Source: Hoplostethus atlanticus (Eukaryota > Chordata > Actinopteri > Trachichthyiformes > Trachichthyidae). From it: 64,000 nucleotides of DNA. The notes beneath the pieces were generated by a model. That model was not told the DNA's origin and ran no database searches. It saw nothing but the letters and a program-made list of their open reading frames with translations. Made by a program: the position numbers and the translations under genes. The stretch is taken from the NCBI GenBank assembly GCA_034670405.1, contig JAXDDX010000005.1:5771001-5835000 (forward strand). Reading direction: 5' to 3'. Below are positions 47,009 through 58,079 of this stretch, one piece after another; the first letter of the stretch is position 1, and the number at the start of each line of letters is the position of its first letter.

Positions 47009-47546
47009 GTAAGGTTGCCAGGAACAAGCCCAGGTGCAATAATGTGCGCATGATTTATAGCCAGTATATATGACTTTAGCGCGAGAACGTGCCGCCAAAC
47101 TAATATAACGCTGCCCCGCTTGTCGGCAAACGTATGCACCTCGTAGACGTAGAACATTATTTGACCTTAAACGAATCCTTAGGACTAGTCATTTGACCCA
47201 TAACCCACGAAGAAATACTTACTTCAATACAAACTCATATTTTAGAATTAGTTTACTTGTTACTCCCACTGTCTGCTTCCACTGAAATACACAGTGGTGG
47301 GCACAGTGAACCAATTCTAAAAGTTGGGATGTTATTAAAATGTAAGTGTTGCTTGGCCGAATTCATCAGAAGACGGTAAGAGTTAGTAAAAGGTCAGTTT
47401 TTTTTGCTGATAGGGTGCAGTGACGTTTGCCACAATGTTGGCTGTTGAAAATGATGGCACATTTGTGTGTATAATGGCTTGATTTGTGTATAAAATATAA
47501 GATGTAGGGATTTGATTTGTTGTGTTTTGTGTTTTTTTCCCTGCAG

Positions 47547-47655
47547 TGTCTGTGGTGCTTCACCAACAACACTTGCACACAGTACCCAGTGAGCTGGGTG
47601 CTGCCTCCACCGGCTGTGTGCAAGTTGTCCCAGGCACGCTGGGGAGTGTGTTGGG
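47547..47655 (+). CDS. pttg1ip: pttg1ip coding exon 3 (PSI core)
   Basis: Acceptor TTTTTTTCCCTGCAG, donor G|GTGAGT. Encodes 'CLWCFTNNTCTQYPVSWVLP' and then 'CKLSQARWGVCW', the most conserved part of the family. The CLWC motif and ARWGVCW motif are diagnostic. Ends phase 1. Confidence 0.95.
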
Positions 47656-49901
47656 GTGAGTTGATTAGAGAGTCATATGATAGGAAAGATGAGAGTCCCA
47701 TGCCTGCATTTTTGTTTTCACTTTTGAGTGCTGCAAGAATTCGGTCAATCCTGTTTGTGTTGTACTGTACGGTGTTTTCCACAGGAAAAGTAAAACAAAA
47801 CAAAACAATGGGTTGAGGTTGCATGAGCAATTTTAAGGACAATTTGTTGACCAACAATTGGTGTGAATGTGTCTCAAAACCAAATTAAATAGAATTTCTT
47901 ATTGTCTTGTATTTTGGCACACAGCCCAGAACATATTCCTTCACCTATAGGCCTTTATGTAACTTATGTCTTTATTTGAAATATTATATTGTGTGTTCGG
48001 TTTTGGAAGAGAGTAGTGATCGTTCTTTTAAATGTGTGGTGGAAGGAAATTATTGCATGGTAGACCACGGCAGATCAATTTCTGCTTGGGGAATGTAAAA
48101 GTTGTACGCGTCACTGGTATCGACAGTGTCTGTTAAAGCGTTTGTGCCCATGGGCCTTTCCCGGCCTACAGAGTTCCTTCTGCTACACAGGCTTATGGGA
48201 ATTCTGGAATACCATTTTGAGAGATGTAGTCCAGTCAGGGAATTTGATAAATTCTCCAGGGAGGTCAGGGAATTTCACAAATGGGTCCCTTTACAGGAAT
48301 ATAGCAGAATGCAGAATGTTTCACACATTCATCGCATTAGATAGTGGTCAGTTAGTTAGGGAAAGTTGTGGAAAAGTCAGGGAATTTCACATCAGGACCA
48401 TGGTGGAAACCCCAACTACAGTTGGCCCATCTGTCCCCAAACTTGTAAGTGGCCTCTCAGGCAGCACACCGCAAAGATGAAATGAAGTGCACTCAGAAGT
48501 ATGTGAGTGAAAACCAGAAGGCTGATTGCTGTGACCCCCCTCCACCCCTCAACCCCCCTCTTCCTACCTTGGCTGTTGATTAGACAGAGACTCCCTACTG
48601 GCTGAACTGCTGGGCCTCTGAGTACAGCAGCATGGGGGGTGGAGGGCTCTGATTCAGCTCTGCTGCACCCAGCTAATGCCACTCAAGATAGTCCAGTCAC
48701 ATAAACAATGCTGTTGGACTCAAAAATGTTACGCATCACTTATTACTTGCCCCTCTTTTCAAAGTAATTTACTTTATTTGTCCCTCCCTGGAAGCAGTAA
48801 TTTGTTACATGACTTGACTTTACCCTTACACCCAAAACTGCATCCTCTCTTCCTTCTAAAATCAGGATAAGTCGGTTTTCTCTCCTGTGAATAATCATGA
48901 AACCAAGTGCTTGTTGCCCTTTTACTGGATTCAAATAAGTGGGATTACTTTCACCCAGAGAGAGTAGAGCTTTCTACCATTTCTCATCAAAATAGTGGGG
49001 TTACTTCCACCCAGAGTCAACTTTTCTACCATTTCTCTATTTCTATTTCTTCTTTTTTTTTTTTTTTAGACAATGCAACTGTAACCTGATATTTAGAAGG
49101 GGTGGCAACAAAAGTAACAGCTTACTTTTTTGCTTGGTAACTGTAATATTACTGAAATAGTAAATTGTTACACTAACTCAGTGGTTCCCAAACTTTTTCT
49201 GCAGGGCCCCCCTTTTGTAGATATGAAAAGCCCCCCCCCCCCCCCCCCCCCGCCCCCCCACATACATGCACCCACATACATGCACCCACATAAACTGTAG
49301 AAGAATTTCATTTAATTTCATTTAAATTTAGCCTCGCCACGCCCCCCCTGTCATAACTCCAGGCCCCCCCTAGGGGGCGCGCCCCCCAGTTTGGGAACCA
49401 CTGCACTAACTCATTACTGGGAAAAGTGATATTACTGTGACGTGTTGCAGTAATGCAGTAACTTACTCAGCGTTGTGTTACCACTCAACACTGATAAACA
49501 AACACCACTTGCAGTACACTGCTATTTGAATGGTTTACAGCCTAGACATAAAGTTTATTGGCCGCTTTCTGATGCAGTCTCGGTTATGTTTTAGCTGGAA
49601 ATGGAGTGTGTGTGGTTTCATTTTTATCATGCCGTTGGCCGTAGTTTTGCTAAAGTCTCAGCAGGTGGCATCGTTGCCCAACAATTTGTGTGCAACACTG
49701 TAGCCAGATGGAAAAAGAAGTGGAATAGACTTGATGTCAGCAAAAATGTCAGCTTCCAGTTATTATGTGACTCCAAAATAAGGCATGTTGAAATAAAGGC
49801 ACTGTTTTCCACCTTGATGAAAGCCAGATGCACCAGACTGTTTTCCTAGCGATTGATTATGGCAGATGTTCACTTTGTGTTTGTCCTCGTGTCTGCTCCA
49901 G
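47656..49901 (+). other. pttg1ip: pttg1ip intron 3
   Basis: A 2.2-kb intron that contains the hAT MITE at 49179-49403 and otherwise no recognised repeat or exon. Confidence 0.85.
49171..49411. mobile_element. hAT MITE with poly-C tract and 8-bp target duplication
   Basis: The element 49179-49403 (225 bp) starts CAGTGGTTCCCAAACT and ends AGTTTGGGAACCACTG, a 16-bp perfect terminal inverted repeat. It is flanked by the identical octamer CACTAACT (49171-49178 and 49404-49411). The interior is dominated by a C-homopolymer (about 49231-49250) and further GGCCCCCC blocks, and a duplicated CATACATGCACCCA word. CAGTGGTTC ends plus 8-bp duplication identify hAT. Confidence 0.92.
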
Positions 49902-50013
49902 TGAACTTTGAAGCCCTGCTTATCGCCATGGCCGCCGTGGGCGGGACCATCCTCGTCAGTATTGCTGTTTGCTGCTGCTACTGTTGTTTCTGCAAGAGAC
50001 GTCGTCAATCAGG
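49902..50013 (+). CDS. pttg1ip: pttg1ip coding exon 4 (transmembrane)
   Basis: Acceptor CTGCTCCAG, donor GG|GTAAGA. Encodes Val92, 'NFEALLIAMAAVGGTILVSI', then a Cys-rich juxtamembrane cluster (CCCYCCFC) and basic KRRR stop-transfer. The cysteines are plausible palmitoylation sites by analogy with the human protein's cluster. Ends phase 2. Confidence 0.95.
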
Positions 50014-51451
50014 GTAAGATCAAAAGTCACAAGGATATGGCATTATGTCTGTAGTCCATAATTCAAAATGTGTTTTGTTGGGCGCGACATAACGTGGGGA
50101 GGGACTGTTCAAGAAAGTTTCAAATGCTTTGCACATAATCTTGAGTTTTCACAAAATCTGGATTTTTTTTTTCAGCTGAGAAAAAGGGTTTTCGAGGGTG
50201 AACACCCAAAAATGCACCACTGTACCATGTGGCTACTCATGTCAGACAGCAATAGGCGATTTTGACATAGAAATATGAGAAACTAAAAATGACTCATCTA
50301 ACAAGGTGAAAAAGTCATTTTCATTTAATTTCATTGTGACTCGTTGTGACTTACTCTTTATGGCTTGTTGTTTGTTCAGCAAAGCAGTTTATTTACAGTA
50401 TAGAGAAAAGTACACGGATGCAGTTCTCTGAATGGAGAAATACCTAGACAGTGGTTATATAGAGAGAGTGTAAGGCAGGGATGGATCTACGCCCATCTTC
50501 AAGGTCATTCTTCTAAACCCAGTGGGAACAGGTTTTAGCCAGCTGTGTGATATGTTAATCTTGTTTACCGGATTCAGCAGTTTTCCACTCTGGCCTTCAG
50601 TGCTTTCCCACATTGTTCCATTGATTCATATGTCATGTTATTATACAATATTAAGATCATAATAGCGCTTAAAGGTTAAGGCATAATGGGTTAGGAAACT
50701 GCACAACTGGTATAACCCAGCATACCGTTGACAGTTTAGCATCCATGAATTCACGGCGTGTCTACTGTTGCTGATAGTCGGCTCAATATTAATACTTGAA
50801 ACCATTGCCTGTGGAATTGCGACGGGCTTATTATGCCGAAGCGAACATCTCAGTGATCGCTTTGAAAAAGAAAATGTCATGTCAGTCAATCCACTGCATG
50901 CTGGCCTGCCAGAGATTGACAGTCTTGTAAGTCATGTCCATCATCTGAGAGGGCGAAAGGACATGGAACGTTCCCAAAACTCTATGAACACACACAGAGC
51001 ACCCATTTAAAATGATCCTGCAGTTGCATTTCCTCCGTTTTTACCCTTTTACCTCCAGGCAATTTCATGTCTTCACCAAGACACTTGTTGTTTCTGTAGC
51101 AAAGACTCTCACTTTATTTTTGAACATCAATTTCCTCTTTTGTCGCTCAGGCTACACTCTAGCAGAGATGCTTTGTGAGTCAGATACAAGTCACGCTTGA
51201 GAGAATGTGGAATTTGAACTACATTTCTTTTTTAAGTGGGGCGCCATAGTGGCATAATATTTTTGTAACTGCTCAGTTTGACGAGAATATCCCGTAAGTG
51301 AGTGTGGCGTTTTCTAGATCGCTGTTTTCATGTTCCTCTGAGCTGCATTCTGTTGTGGTTAATCTGACTCGTGTTCCAGATGCGTTTATGTGGATGCTAT
51401 ACAAACCGTAGTATTCTGACACTCTCTCTTCATACCTCTGTGTGTCTCCAG
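50014..51451 (+). other. pttg1ip: pttg1ip intron 4
   Basis: About 1.4 kb, with no repeat family recognised. Confidence 0.8.
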
Positions 51452-51517
51452 GCCAGACAGAGATGAGGAGAGATTTTCCAGGAGGAGAGAGGAGATTAGA
51501 CAGCGTGCTGAAGAACG
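51452..51517 (+). CDS. pttg1ip: pttg1ip coding exon 5 (charged cytoplasmic tail)
   Basis: Acceptor GTGTGTCTCCAG, donor CG|GTAAGG. Encodes Gly129, then 'PDRDEERFSRRREEIRQRAEE', equivalent to the highly charged, probably helical cytoplasmic segment of the human protein. Ends phase 2. Confidence 0.93.
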
Positions 51518-51529
51518 GTAAGGACTTCA

Positions 51530-51850
51530 TAATGCGGTTGAACCGCTATGGGTTTTTAAAGGCCGGTACCGATATTTTGTTTTTGACTGAAGCTCACGAT
51601 ATTTCGTGCCAACTTTGAGTATCCTGAAATGTGACCATTTTCATACAAATTATTTAACATTTTATTCTTGTCAAAAGCAACAATTAGACTATGGGACACT
51701 AAAATTCTCAAAGTTGATATTAATAATAATATTTAATCAGGTATAGATCAATTCTACAATACAAATGTAATCAATCAAACTGCATCATATCCATCATATC
51801 AGAGGTGGACAATACTGACTGGTCAGTATCCCATTACTATTTGCTCAACA
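51530..51850 (+). mobile_element. GACCGATAT-family copy in pttg1ip intron 5
   Basis: Starts 'GGTTGAACCGCTATGGGTTTTTAAAGGCCGGTACCGATA' only about 15 bp after the exon 5 donor, continues through 'ATTTTATTCTTGTCA', 'TATGGGACACTAAAATTCTC' and 'GTAATCAATCAAACTGCATCATATC', and ends near 'CAGAGGTGGACAATACTGACTGGTCAG'. It lacks a clean right terminus. Confidence 0.65.
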
Positions 51851-52005
51851 TGTTGCCTCTCTCAAGATAGAACTGCAGAACCAGTATGGGCGTCACTACA
51901 AGGAAACGGTTCATAATACAAGGGCCCATTGTTGTGTGTTTGGGATACCAGCAACTGGTGCACTGCGCTGTGCGGCAGCTCCAAGAATAAGTCTATTTCT
52001 CACAG

Positions 52006-52072
52006 GAGGGAGTTCAGTGCTCCTCAACCCTCATCCCTAAACACCAAGTCGACTGCCAAGGCCGAGCAGCTG
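52006..52072 (+). other. Candidate alternative exon in pttg1ip intron 5
   Basis: Acceptor CTATTTCTCACAG and donor CTG|GTAATG bracket a 67-bp open segment that enters in the right phase from exon 5, giving 'REFSAPQPSSLNTKSTAKAE'. It ends in phase 0, which does not fit exon 6. Inclusion would put exon 6 out of frame and stop after about ten more codons; reading through the donor would stop four codons on. It could be an alternative C-terminus or chance. Confidence 0.3.
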
Positions 52073-52369
52073 GTAATGCGGTCATAAATCGAGATGGCTG
52101 TATCCTGTGGAGTACTAGCCGCTGTCCAAGAAACCGTCTGCCAGTCATACTGAATCATACAGGACTGTGTTGAAAGTCACCCAGGAACATTTCCTCTTCT
52201 TTTCTCCGGTGCATAAATGTTTCAGCCTCGCTTTCTATTTTTGTGCCCCGTCGTCTCTCTTGAGGACGGCCCAGTGATGTGTTGGTAAACGGGGGGCCGG
52301 TCATGCGGAAAGATCGTCGGTAACTGGCTTATCATCATCACTCGCGGTGCTGAGAACATTTGGAGGCCT

Positions 52370-52408
52370 GAGAGAGAGAGAAAAAGAGAGAGAGAGAGAG
52401 AGAGAGAG
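52370..52408. repeat. (GA)n microsatellite
   Basis: A GA run with one AAAAA interruption, in pttg1ip intron 5. Confidence 0.93.
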
Positions 52409-52704
52409 TTGTATTAACCAACCTCTACATGCTGGGGGAATGTTGTTCCTGTGCCGCGCATGATCAAACCATCGTAGTCCTACTTAGTGTTAGTGCAGTG
52501 ACCTACATAGAAGCGGTCCACGCTTCCGAACGGGACATCCACATAGCTAGAATAGGATGTAGGGCCCATCACGGGAGAGGCCAGTGCCTCTAGACACTAC
52601 TGCCTAACCTCCAGAGACCCAGGCCAGAGCACACTGAGGCTCCGCCATCATCATCTGAACCCCAGCTGGAGAGCAGTCTGGAGGAAACATCAACATCTCT
52701 CACT

Positions 52705-52810
52705 AGGATTTGACCAATATTTGTTTTTGAAGGACGATACTGAAATGTTGGGATTGAAGCTCCCGATAGTTGATGTTTTCTGCCGATATTCAGTGTAATT
52801 TCAATTTTTC
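52705..52810 (+). repeat. GACCGATAT-family left-end fragment
   Basis: 'AGGATTTGACCAATATTTGTTTTTGAAGGACGATACTGA' followed by 'TTGGGATTGAAGCTCCCGATAG' matches the family's left 100 bp. Located in pttg1ip intron 5. Confidence 0.55.
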
Positions 52811-52814
52811 AAAA

Positions 52815-54099
52815 CTGAGCTTCAAACTTTCAAAACTTGTTTCAAGCTTTCAAGACGTGGCATAGATTTCATTCCATAAATAAAATATCTGATTTTCCTA
52901 TATGTTCCTATAATAGAGGCACTCCCAGCACTCGATCAAATACGACTATCTGCTCCACCAAGAGTTCTCTGTCACCTTCAAACCTTGCCAAGCATTTTTT
53001 TCATCTAAACCCAGGAAAACATTTCATCCCTTTTTCTCCCTTCCCCACTTGTTGCATGGGTCCATGGCTATGCGAAGGGGGATTGAGGTTGTCAATCATC
53101 AGTGGCACGCAGGGCCACGCGGGGGGGGGCAGATGGCAGGCAGCACTCCGCTACCCTGATTGCTCACAGATCACTACCTGGCAATAAAGCAGAGACTGAT
53201 TTACACTGCCTCTTTGTGCTGAGATGAAGTGAATTGACGCCCCTGGAGGTGCAATGCACAAAACACCCTCGAAGGCCTTTTGTTATTCCTCAGAAAGGCT
53301 GAGAGATGGGCTGATGGCAGGGCTGCTGCTCCACTAGTATTTCACTGCCGGTGACAACATGGTGGCGGCCGATGTTGTTCACAACTATCATGGCTGTAAG
53401 GAGGTAAACGATGACTTAAAGTGACTCCTCACCAATACAGAGAACATGGCATCAATGATACCATCACCGTCTGGAAAAAATTGTTCTACAACTGTGAAAA
53501 AAATCTAAAATTTCAAGTCTGGTATGGGACACTGCAAATGCATTTTGTAGAGCCATTGTGTCTTTTCTATTTGGCATCTGTGGTTGACTGTACAAATGAT
53601 GCAGTCGCCCCTTGGGCCAATCAGTAGATGAATGAAAAAGCCTTAGTTTTCAAGAAACTCCAAATTGTTTAAAATCTAACGTGGTAGACATTGATGGAAT
53701 GTCATGCCTTTCCAACCTGCAATGAAGAAGGTATTGTTAATAATTTAAAAGAATAGTCCTGTGCCTTGTGCCAATCAGTGTGATTTAAAAAAAAACACTA
53801 GAATACAGTGATGGGATGCATCACTCCCTCAAGTTTTGCCCAAATTGGAACAGCGGTGTCAGAGGTATCGCATGACAGATGGCTGAATGAATGAATGGAG
53901 ACCAATCCATAGTCCCAATGATGCACAATGACACCACACATGGCCAGGAGCTAAGATGCAGCCGTCTTCAGTGTTGGTAGAGGCTAGGCTGAAAGAGAAA
54001 ATGTCGCTAATTCTTTACAATGAATTTGATTTTTTTTTTTTTTCTGTCACAATGTTCCTGTGGAATAACTGCTAACCTTGGCATCCTCTCTAATTGCAG
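52815..54099 (+). other. pttg1ip: Remainder of pttg1ip intron 5
   Basis: No exon or clear repeat recognised; G-homopolymer patch at about 53120-53128 and a T-run at about 54030-54043 before the acceptor of exon 6. Confidence 0.5.
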
Positions 54100-54146
54100 G
54101 AAGGTGGAGAGAAAGGCAAGGCACGATGAGATCCGCAAGAAGTATG
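54100..54146 (+). CDS. pttg1ip: pttg1ip coding exon 6 (RHDEIRKKYG motif)
   Basis: Acceptor CTAATTGCAG, donor G|GTATGT. Completes Arg151 and encodes 'KVERKARHDEIRKKY', nearly identical to the strongly conserved tail motif of the human protein. Ends phase 1. Confidence 0.95.
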
Positions 54147-55111
54147 GTATGTGAACTATCCATCCTACCTTATATCAACACATGGACTCCTCAATGGTAG
54201 CTTAAGAGATGGGCATAGTAATCATCTCTTCCTGTGATGTATGAACTTGCTGTAGGTCAAGGGTGTACAACCACCTCCTCTTTTCTGTTACCTTAATGTA
54301 AACCTTGTCCTAACAAGATGCAAGTTGCCCCCTGTTTTCTAGGGCATTGTTAGTGAGCATCATTTCCATGCCTGCTCCCAGTAATGCATTATTCAGCAGT
54401 ATAAGCCTTGTCCCAAAGCAAGGGGATTCAGGCCACGTAGGTTACACTACCTTGAGTCTCCCGAAATCGATGTAAGCGTGATTTATCATGCCCTGGTGTC
54501 AAAAAATAGGCCCCCTAACGATGATCTGCAGGATTTCACAGGTCACAGCACACCGAGGCACCAGACGAAGGTTTGTCCTTTAGGTAAAGTACGGTCTGTG
54601 GTTCTGGCGTCTGACATTTCAAACATTCCGGTTTACAGCACTCAGTCATTTTCTACGAGTTATGCTGTAGCTACCCAATAAAAGGAAGTGAAAGCTCTGC
54701 TGTGATGAAAATGTAACCTTGACTTTGAATCTTCACACCTTATCTGGAAATCTTCACACAATTCACTCGATCCTACTGCTCCGTCTACTCCCATCTTTGA
54801 CTACTCGTGAACATTTGAGGAAAGATTCTCATTTTGGGGTTTGTATACTACTGAATATACATGAGTGGCTCATATTTGCACTTTGACAGTGTATTTTTGA
54901 AATGTCTAGCCTGCAAAACCACAAATGCAGAACCTGTACTTGTTTCTGTTTTGAAATGTTAATTGAGTGTATCAGTCTGAGATGTAAAGAGAATAGATGA
55001 TGTCAAGATGATGTCATCTCTGAGCATCTAAAGGGGTGTCCCCATCCCCTAGTGAGGAGGTCGGGAGGCCATAACCTGACATCTGCTTCTGAAGAGGTGT
55101 GTAGAGGGTAG

Positions 55112-55510
55112 GGTTGAACCGATATGGGTTTTTGAAGGTCAATACTGATATTTTTGGATCAAAGCTGCTGATATTTTATGTTTTGATCATGTTTATGCCC
55201 AAAAGATTCACAAAAAGGATCAAGGAGAAGCAGGAGTATTCAGTGTTTCCCCCAGAATTGTATTCTTGTCAGGGTGGTAAAGCCTCTGACAGCATTTAGA
55301 ACAATCACGGGACACTAAAACTGTCCAATGAATTTCCTACTCATGAAACCCTTTTAGGTGGGTTAGCAGCTCCTTAAGGCAGGGTGAGGCAGGTTTCATT
55401 GCAGGATTTACAGGCGGTTGAGTAAAATCCACCCACACCACACTGGAATGATTTCTCTCGTCAGGCATCTGATATAAACATAATAATAATAATAATGATA
55501 AAAAACATTC
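55112..55510 (+). mobile_element. GACCGATAT-family copy in pttg1ip intron 6
   Basis: The best-preserved forward copy: 'GGTTGAACCGATATGGGTTTTTGAAGGTCAATACTGATA', 'TTTTGGATCAAAGCTGCTGATATTTTATG', 'GTATTCAGTGTTTCCCCCAGAATTGTATTCTTGTCAGGGTGG', 'ATCACGGGACACTAAAACTGTCC', 'TTTTAGGTGGGTTAGCAGCTCCTTAAGGCAGGGTGAGGCAGG' and an (AAT)n tract. The right end is worn beyond about 55500. Confidence 0.7.
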
Positions 55511-55899
55511 ACTGGTATAAAAAAACATGTTGATAAAAGGGGAATATTTTTTCTGTTATTGGTGTGGAATGAATTTCAATTGCACGAGCAATCGCATCCC
55601 ACTGATTGACCTCATGTGATTCGCTGTCTGTTAGCCGCATGTCCCCTGGTAGCATCGATGAAGTAAGATGTCAGGTTATGCGGTTTTTCTGTATGGACAA
55701 CATGACAGTGTGATGGATGGGGGTTCTGCTTCTCCAGCCTCCCCTCTCAGAAGTCTATACGTCCACGGGGAACGCAGATTAGGTTGTATTCCTTTTCTTA
55801 CTCAGTCTAGTCTGTTGCACAAAACAAAATCCAGTGTGCTATACCACATTCCCAGCTCTGCTCTGCGTGACTAAACACAAACTAATGTATTTCCTTTAG

Positions 55900-56386
55900 A
55901 GCAGTGGTTCTCACAGTGGAGTCCAAGGATCCTTGAGGCGGTCTCACCACAATGAGTGTAGACAGTTCAATACTAAATCGACAACTCAAATCTTCCCATA
56001 TGGCCATGGTGTACTTGCTGCGGAAACTAACTTCAGCAGGTTCGTATGGACAAAAGGACCAAGCCCCGCATTAGCTTCGGACTCCACAGCGTGAACAGGC
56101 CGTCTGCTATTGGTCTAAAATATCAGGTGACGTGGTTGGGTTGCCTTTGTTTCCATCTCTGCGCTGACATCTCATGGTCGCCTCTTCAAAATGAACGGTT
56201 TGGAGGCTTCTTGGAGGATATCTGCACCTTTTCCATCAAACGGCTTCTACATCCTCAGATTCCTTCAGCCGCCTTTGTCCGTCTTTCAACACAGCCCTGG
56301 TTGATCTTGTCAGAGTTTTTGTCACAACTATTTCTGGTTTCCCTTGGGAACGGTCCATGAGATGAAAATGTTTAAGAAACCACTAA
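55900..56386. mobile_element. Probable hAT non-autonomous element in pttg1ip intron 6
   Basis: Left end CAGTGGTTCTCACAGTGGAG (about 55902) and right end, read inward, TAGTGGTTTCTTAAAC (about 56382). Flanks CTTTAGAG and ATTTAGAT agree at six of eight positions, as for a decayed 8-bp duplication. The interior is non-coding. Confidence 0.5.
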
Positions 56387-56490
56387 TTTAGATGCACAGC
56401 AAATCATTAGACCTCATTTTCTAATCAGTGCTTCTCTGTATTGATTTGCTCTCCTCTCCACTTTGTGACTTTCCTTTTTCTTTTCTCCAG

Positions 56491-56540
56491 GTCTGATCGT
56501 TGATTCTGACCATCCATACAGCAAGTTTGAGAATGAGTGA
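56491..56540 (+). CDS. pttg1ip: pttg1ip coding exon 7 (C-terminus and stop)
   Basis: Acceptor TTTTCTTTTCTCCAG. Encodes Gly167 and 'LIVDSDHPYSKFENE', ending TGA at 56538-56540. The Tyr-X-X-Phe sorting signal aligns with that of the human protein. Confidence 0.95.
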
Positions 56541-57040
56541 AGCAGTGTCGGAGGTGTTCCCCGGGTAGCGCTCTCTGCTCCACGGCCTGCCTTACGTTTC
56601 CTGTTGTTTTTTTTTGTTTTTTTTTAGCTTACAGCGATTCCCTTCTCCTCTGACACGAACTGCAGAGCTGCAGTTGTGAGAACTTCAATCAAAAACAAAA
56701 AAAATACATTGTCCAGAATTATTAGATTCAGACAAAGATTGTCATTTTACGTTTTACAAACAATAACAAAACCTGATTCAAGAAAATATGGGAATGAATT
56801 TATTTTGCCTTGTGATTCTTCATGTGGTGGGAGCCTCTGCAGTATTTTGCGTTGGATGGATGGATGCTAAAGCTTGTTTTTAGACTTTCAATTTATTTTG
56901 TGTGTTGTGCAATTTGATTTCATGAATCATTTTTTTTAAATGCCAATTCCGTGTCAATCTTTGCACTTTGTACATATATTTCATAAATCAAGATTATCAT
57001 TATAATGTGGATGACACAAATAAAACTTGTCCTTTTAAAA
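56541..57040 (+). other. pttg1ip: pttg1ip 3' UTR
   Basis: An AT-rich tail of about 480 bp follows the stop codon, with a T-rich stretch at about 56605-56627, and leads to the poly(A) signal at 57019. Confidence 0.7.
57019..57024 (+). promoter_or_regulatory. pttg1ip: Poly(A) signal AATAAA of pttg1ip
   Basis: AATAAA at 57019-57024 is followed within 30 bp by a GTTTTGCTCTTTTTTTT U/GU-rich element, so cleavage is expected near 57035-57045. Confidence 0.8.
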
Positions 57041-57507
57041 TTGGGGTTTTGCTCTTTTTTTTTAAGTGATTAAACATGAAAAAATAAGTTGTTTTATTTG
57101 CCAGTTATTTTGGTTGAATGCAGCATCATTTTGAGGGCATCTGGAGAACCTTGAAAGTTAGCCGTCCTGAAAGTTGAAAGAGAAACTATTAAACAGATTG
57201 CCACCGTGTTCTCCAGCAGTGCGTCTCCATAGACTCATAATGACAGCTGCACCCAGAGGACACACCAGAAGAGACTGGAAACAGATCAGCTTCTCCCCTC
57301 GGGCCCATGGATCTACAGATGGGCTCACCTATCTTAGTAATGACCTGGATGTTGTTAGCCCATGTCTAATACAGTGTGAGGCCATTCGCCGTCTTAAGTA
57401 CGCTTTTATGGAGATTTGGACTATTAGCACATTTTGGTCTTGCAGTATAGAATCAACGGGTAAGTTTCTTGGGTAAAGTAAAAAAAGTTTTCTTCTGTTG
57501 TAGCTGG

Positions 57508-58075
57508 TTAAAGCTGCACTAGGCAGGATTTTATGTCAAATACCAGCAGGCTAAAGTGGGGCTGCAACAGAGAAGATTGTCCCCATCTACTGTAATTGAG
57601 ACCTGCAGATTCACCCCACTTGCCCAGATGAAATTCTGGTGTCGGTATAGTCACTGGTGGGAAATGTTCTCCACACAGGAAGTGACAGAACTTGGGAGTG
57701 AAATCCAAACGTGCCGACGACGGCTGAACCTCAACACACCGTGCATCCATGCAGTGAGCAACATGATCAAGAAGTCAGCGGAAGTTGATTCCAGGGTGGG
57801 TGGTCGGTGGGCCAACAAGCTCGTCAGCCGAGAAAAGGTGGCCACAGTTGAACTTTTCATGGTCATCAGCCGTTTAAGCCAATCAGATTTCTGTGCTTCT
57901 TTGTTTCCCAATACGATTTTGTTTCATGAACAAGAGCTCCGCATGGCAAGTGCAAAATGGACTTTGTTTACAGCCATTCAAACCTTTCCAGTTCCCTACA
58001 ACTTTTATTTGAAAGACTACAGGAGTAAAACGATGCTTGGGGATGCGTGCATCGGTGGGCTCAAGTCATTTTAAG
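57508..58075 (+). mobile_element. TTAA-flanked MITE family, second copy (one end)
   Basis: Starts TTAAAGCTGCACTAGGCAGG at a TTAA and shares, in order with 29980-30386, 'GTGGGGCTGCAACAGAGAAG', 'GGAAATGTTCTCCACACAGGAAGTGA' and 'GTGAAATCCAAACGTG'. A 172-codon frame runs through it but has no family similarity. The right end was not found; 58075 is only where the frame stops. Confidence 0.55.
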
Positions 58076-58079
58076 GAAT

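Larger units (their letters stand above)
46512..57040 (+). other. pttg1ip: pttg1ip gene locus (PTTG1IP/PBF family), seven coding exons
   Basis: Joining the seven exons gives an in-phase 182-residue protein, close to the about 180 residues of the human protein. Layout: signal peptide with hydrophobic residues 11-27; a short Pro-rich linker (35-38); a PSI-type extracellular domain with eight cysteines (41, 47, 50, 56, 59, 65, 80, 90) and one N-glycosylation sequon (Asn62-Asn63-Thr64); a transmembrane helix (about 97-114) followed by a Cys cluster (115-122) and a Lys/Arg stop-transfer; a charged helical tail with 'RHDEIRKKYG'; and a C-terminal Tyr176-Ser-Lys-Phe179 endocytic motif. In mammals PTTG1IP binds securin (PTTG1) and aids its nuclear entry; the tyrosine motif governs internalisation. 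The downstream neighbour is cdk14. Assignment to the family is firm; whether this is PTTG1IP itself or its paralogue PTTG1IP2 is open. Confidence 0.93.

Noticed and set aside
47366-47857. 163-codon minus-strand open frame
   Set aside because: It overlaps pttg1ip exon 3 antisense and its flanking introns; the sense exon fully explains the conservation.
57556-58074. 172-codon open frame downstream of pttg1ip
   Set aside because: Starts inside a MITE copy and has no recognisable domain; no splice signals or Kozak context stand out.
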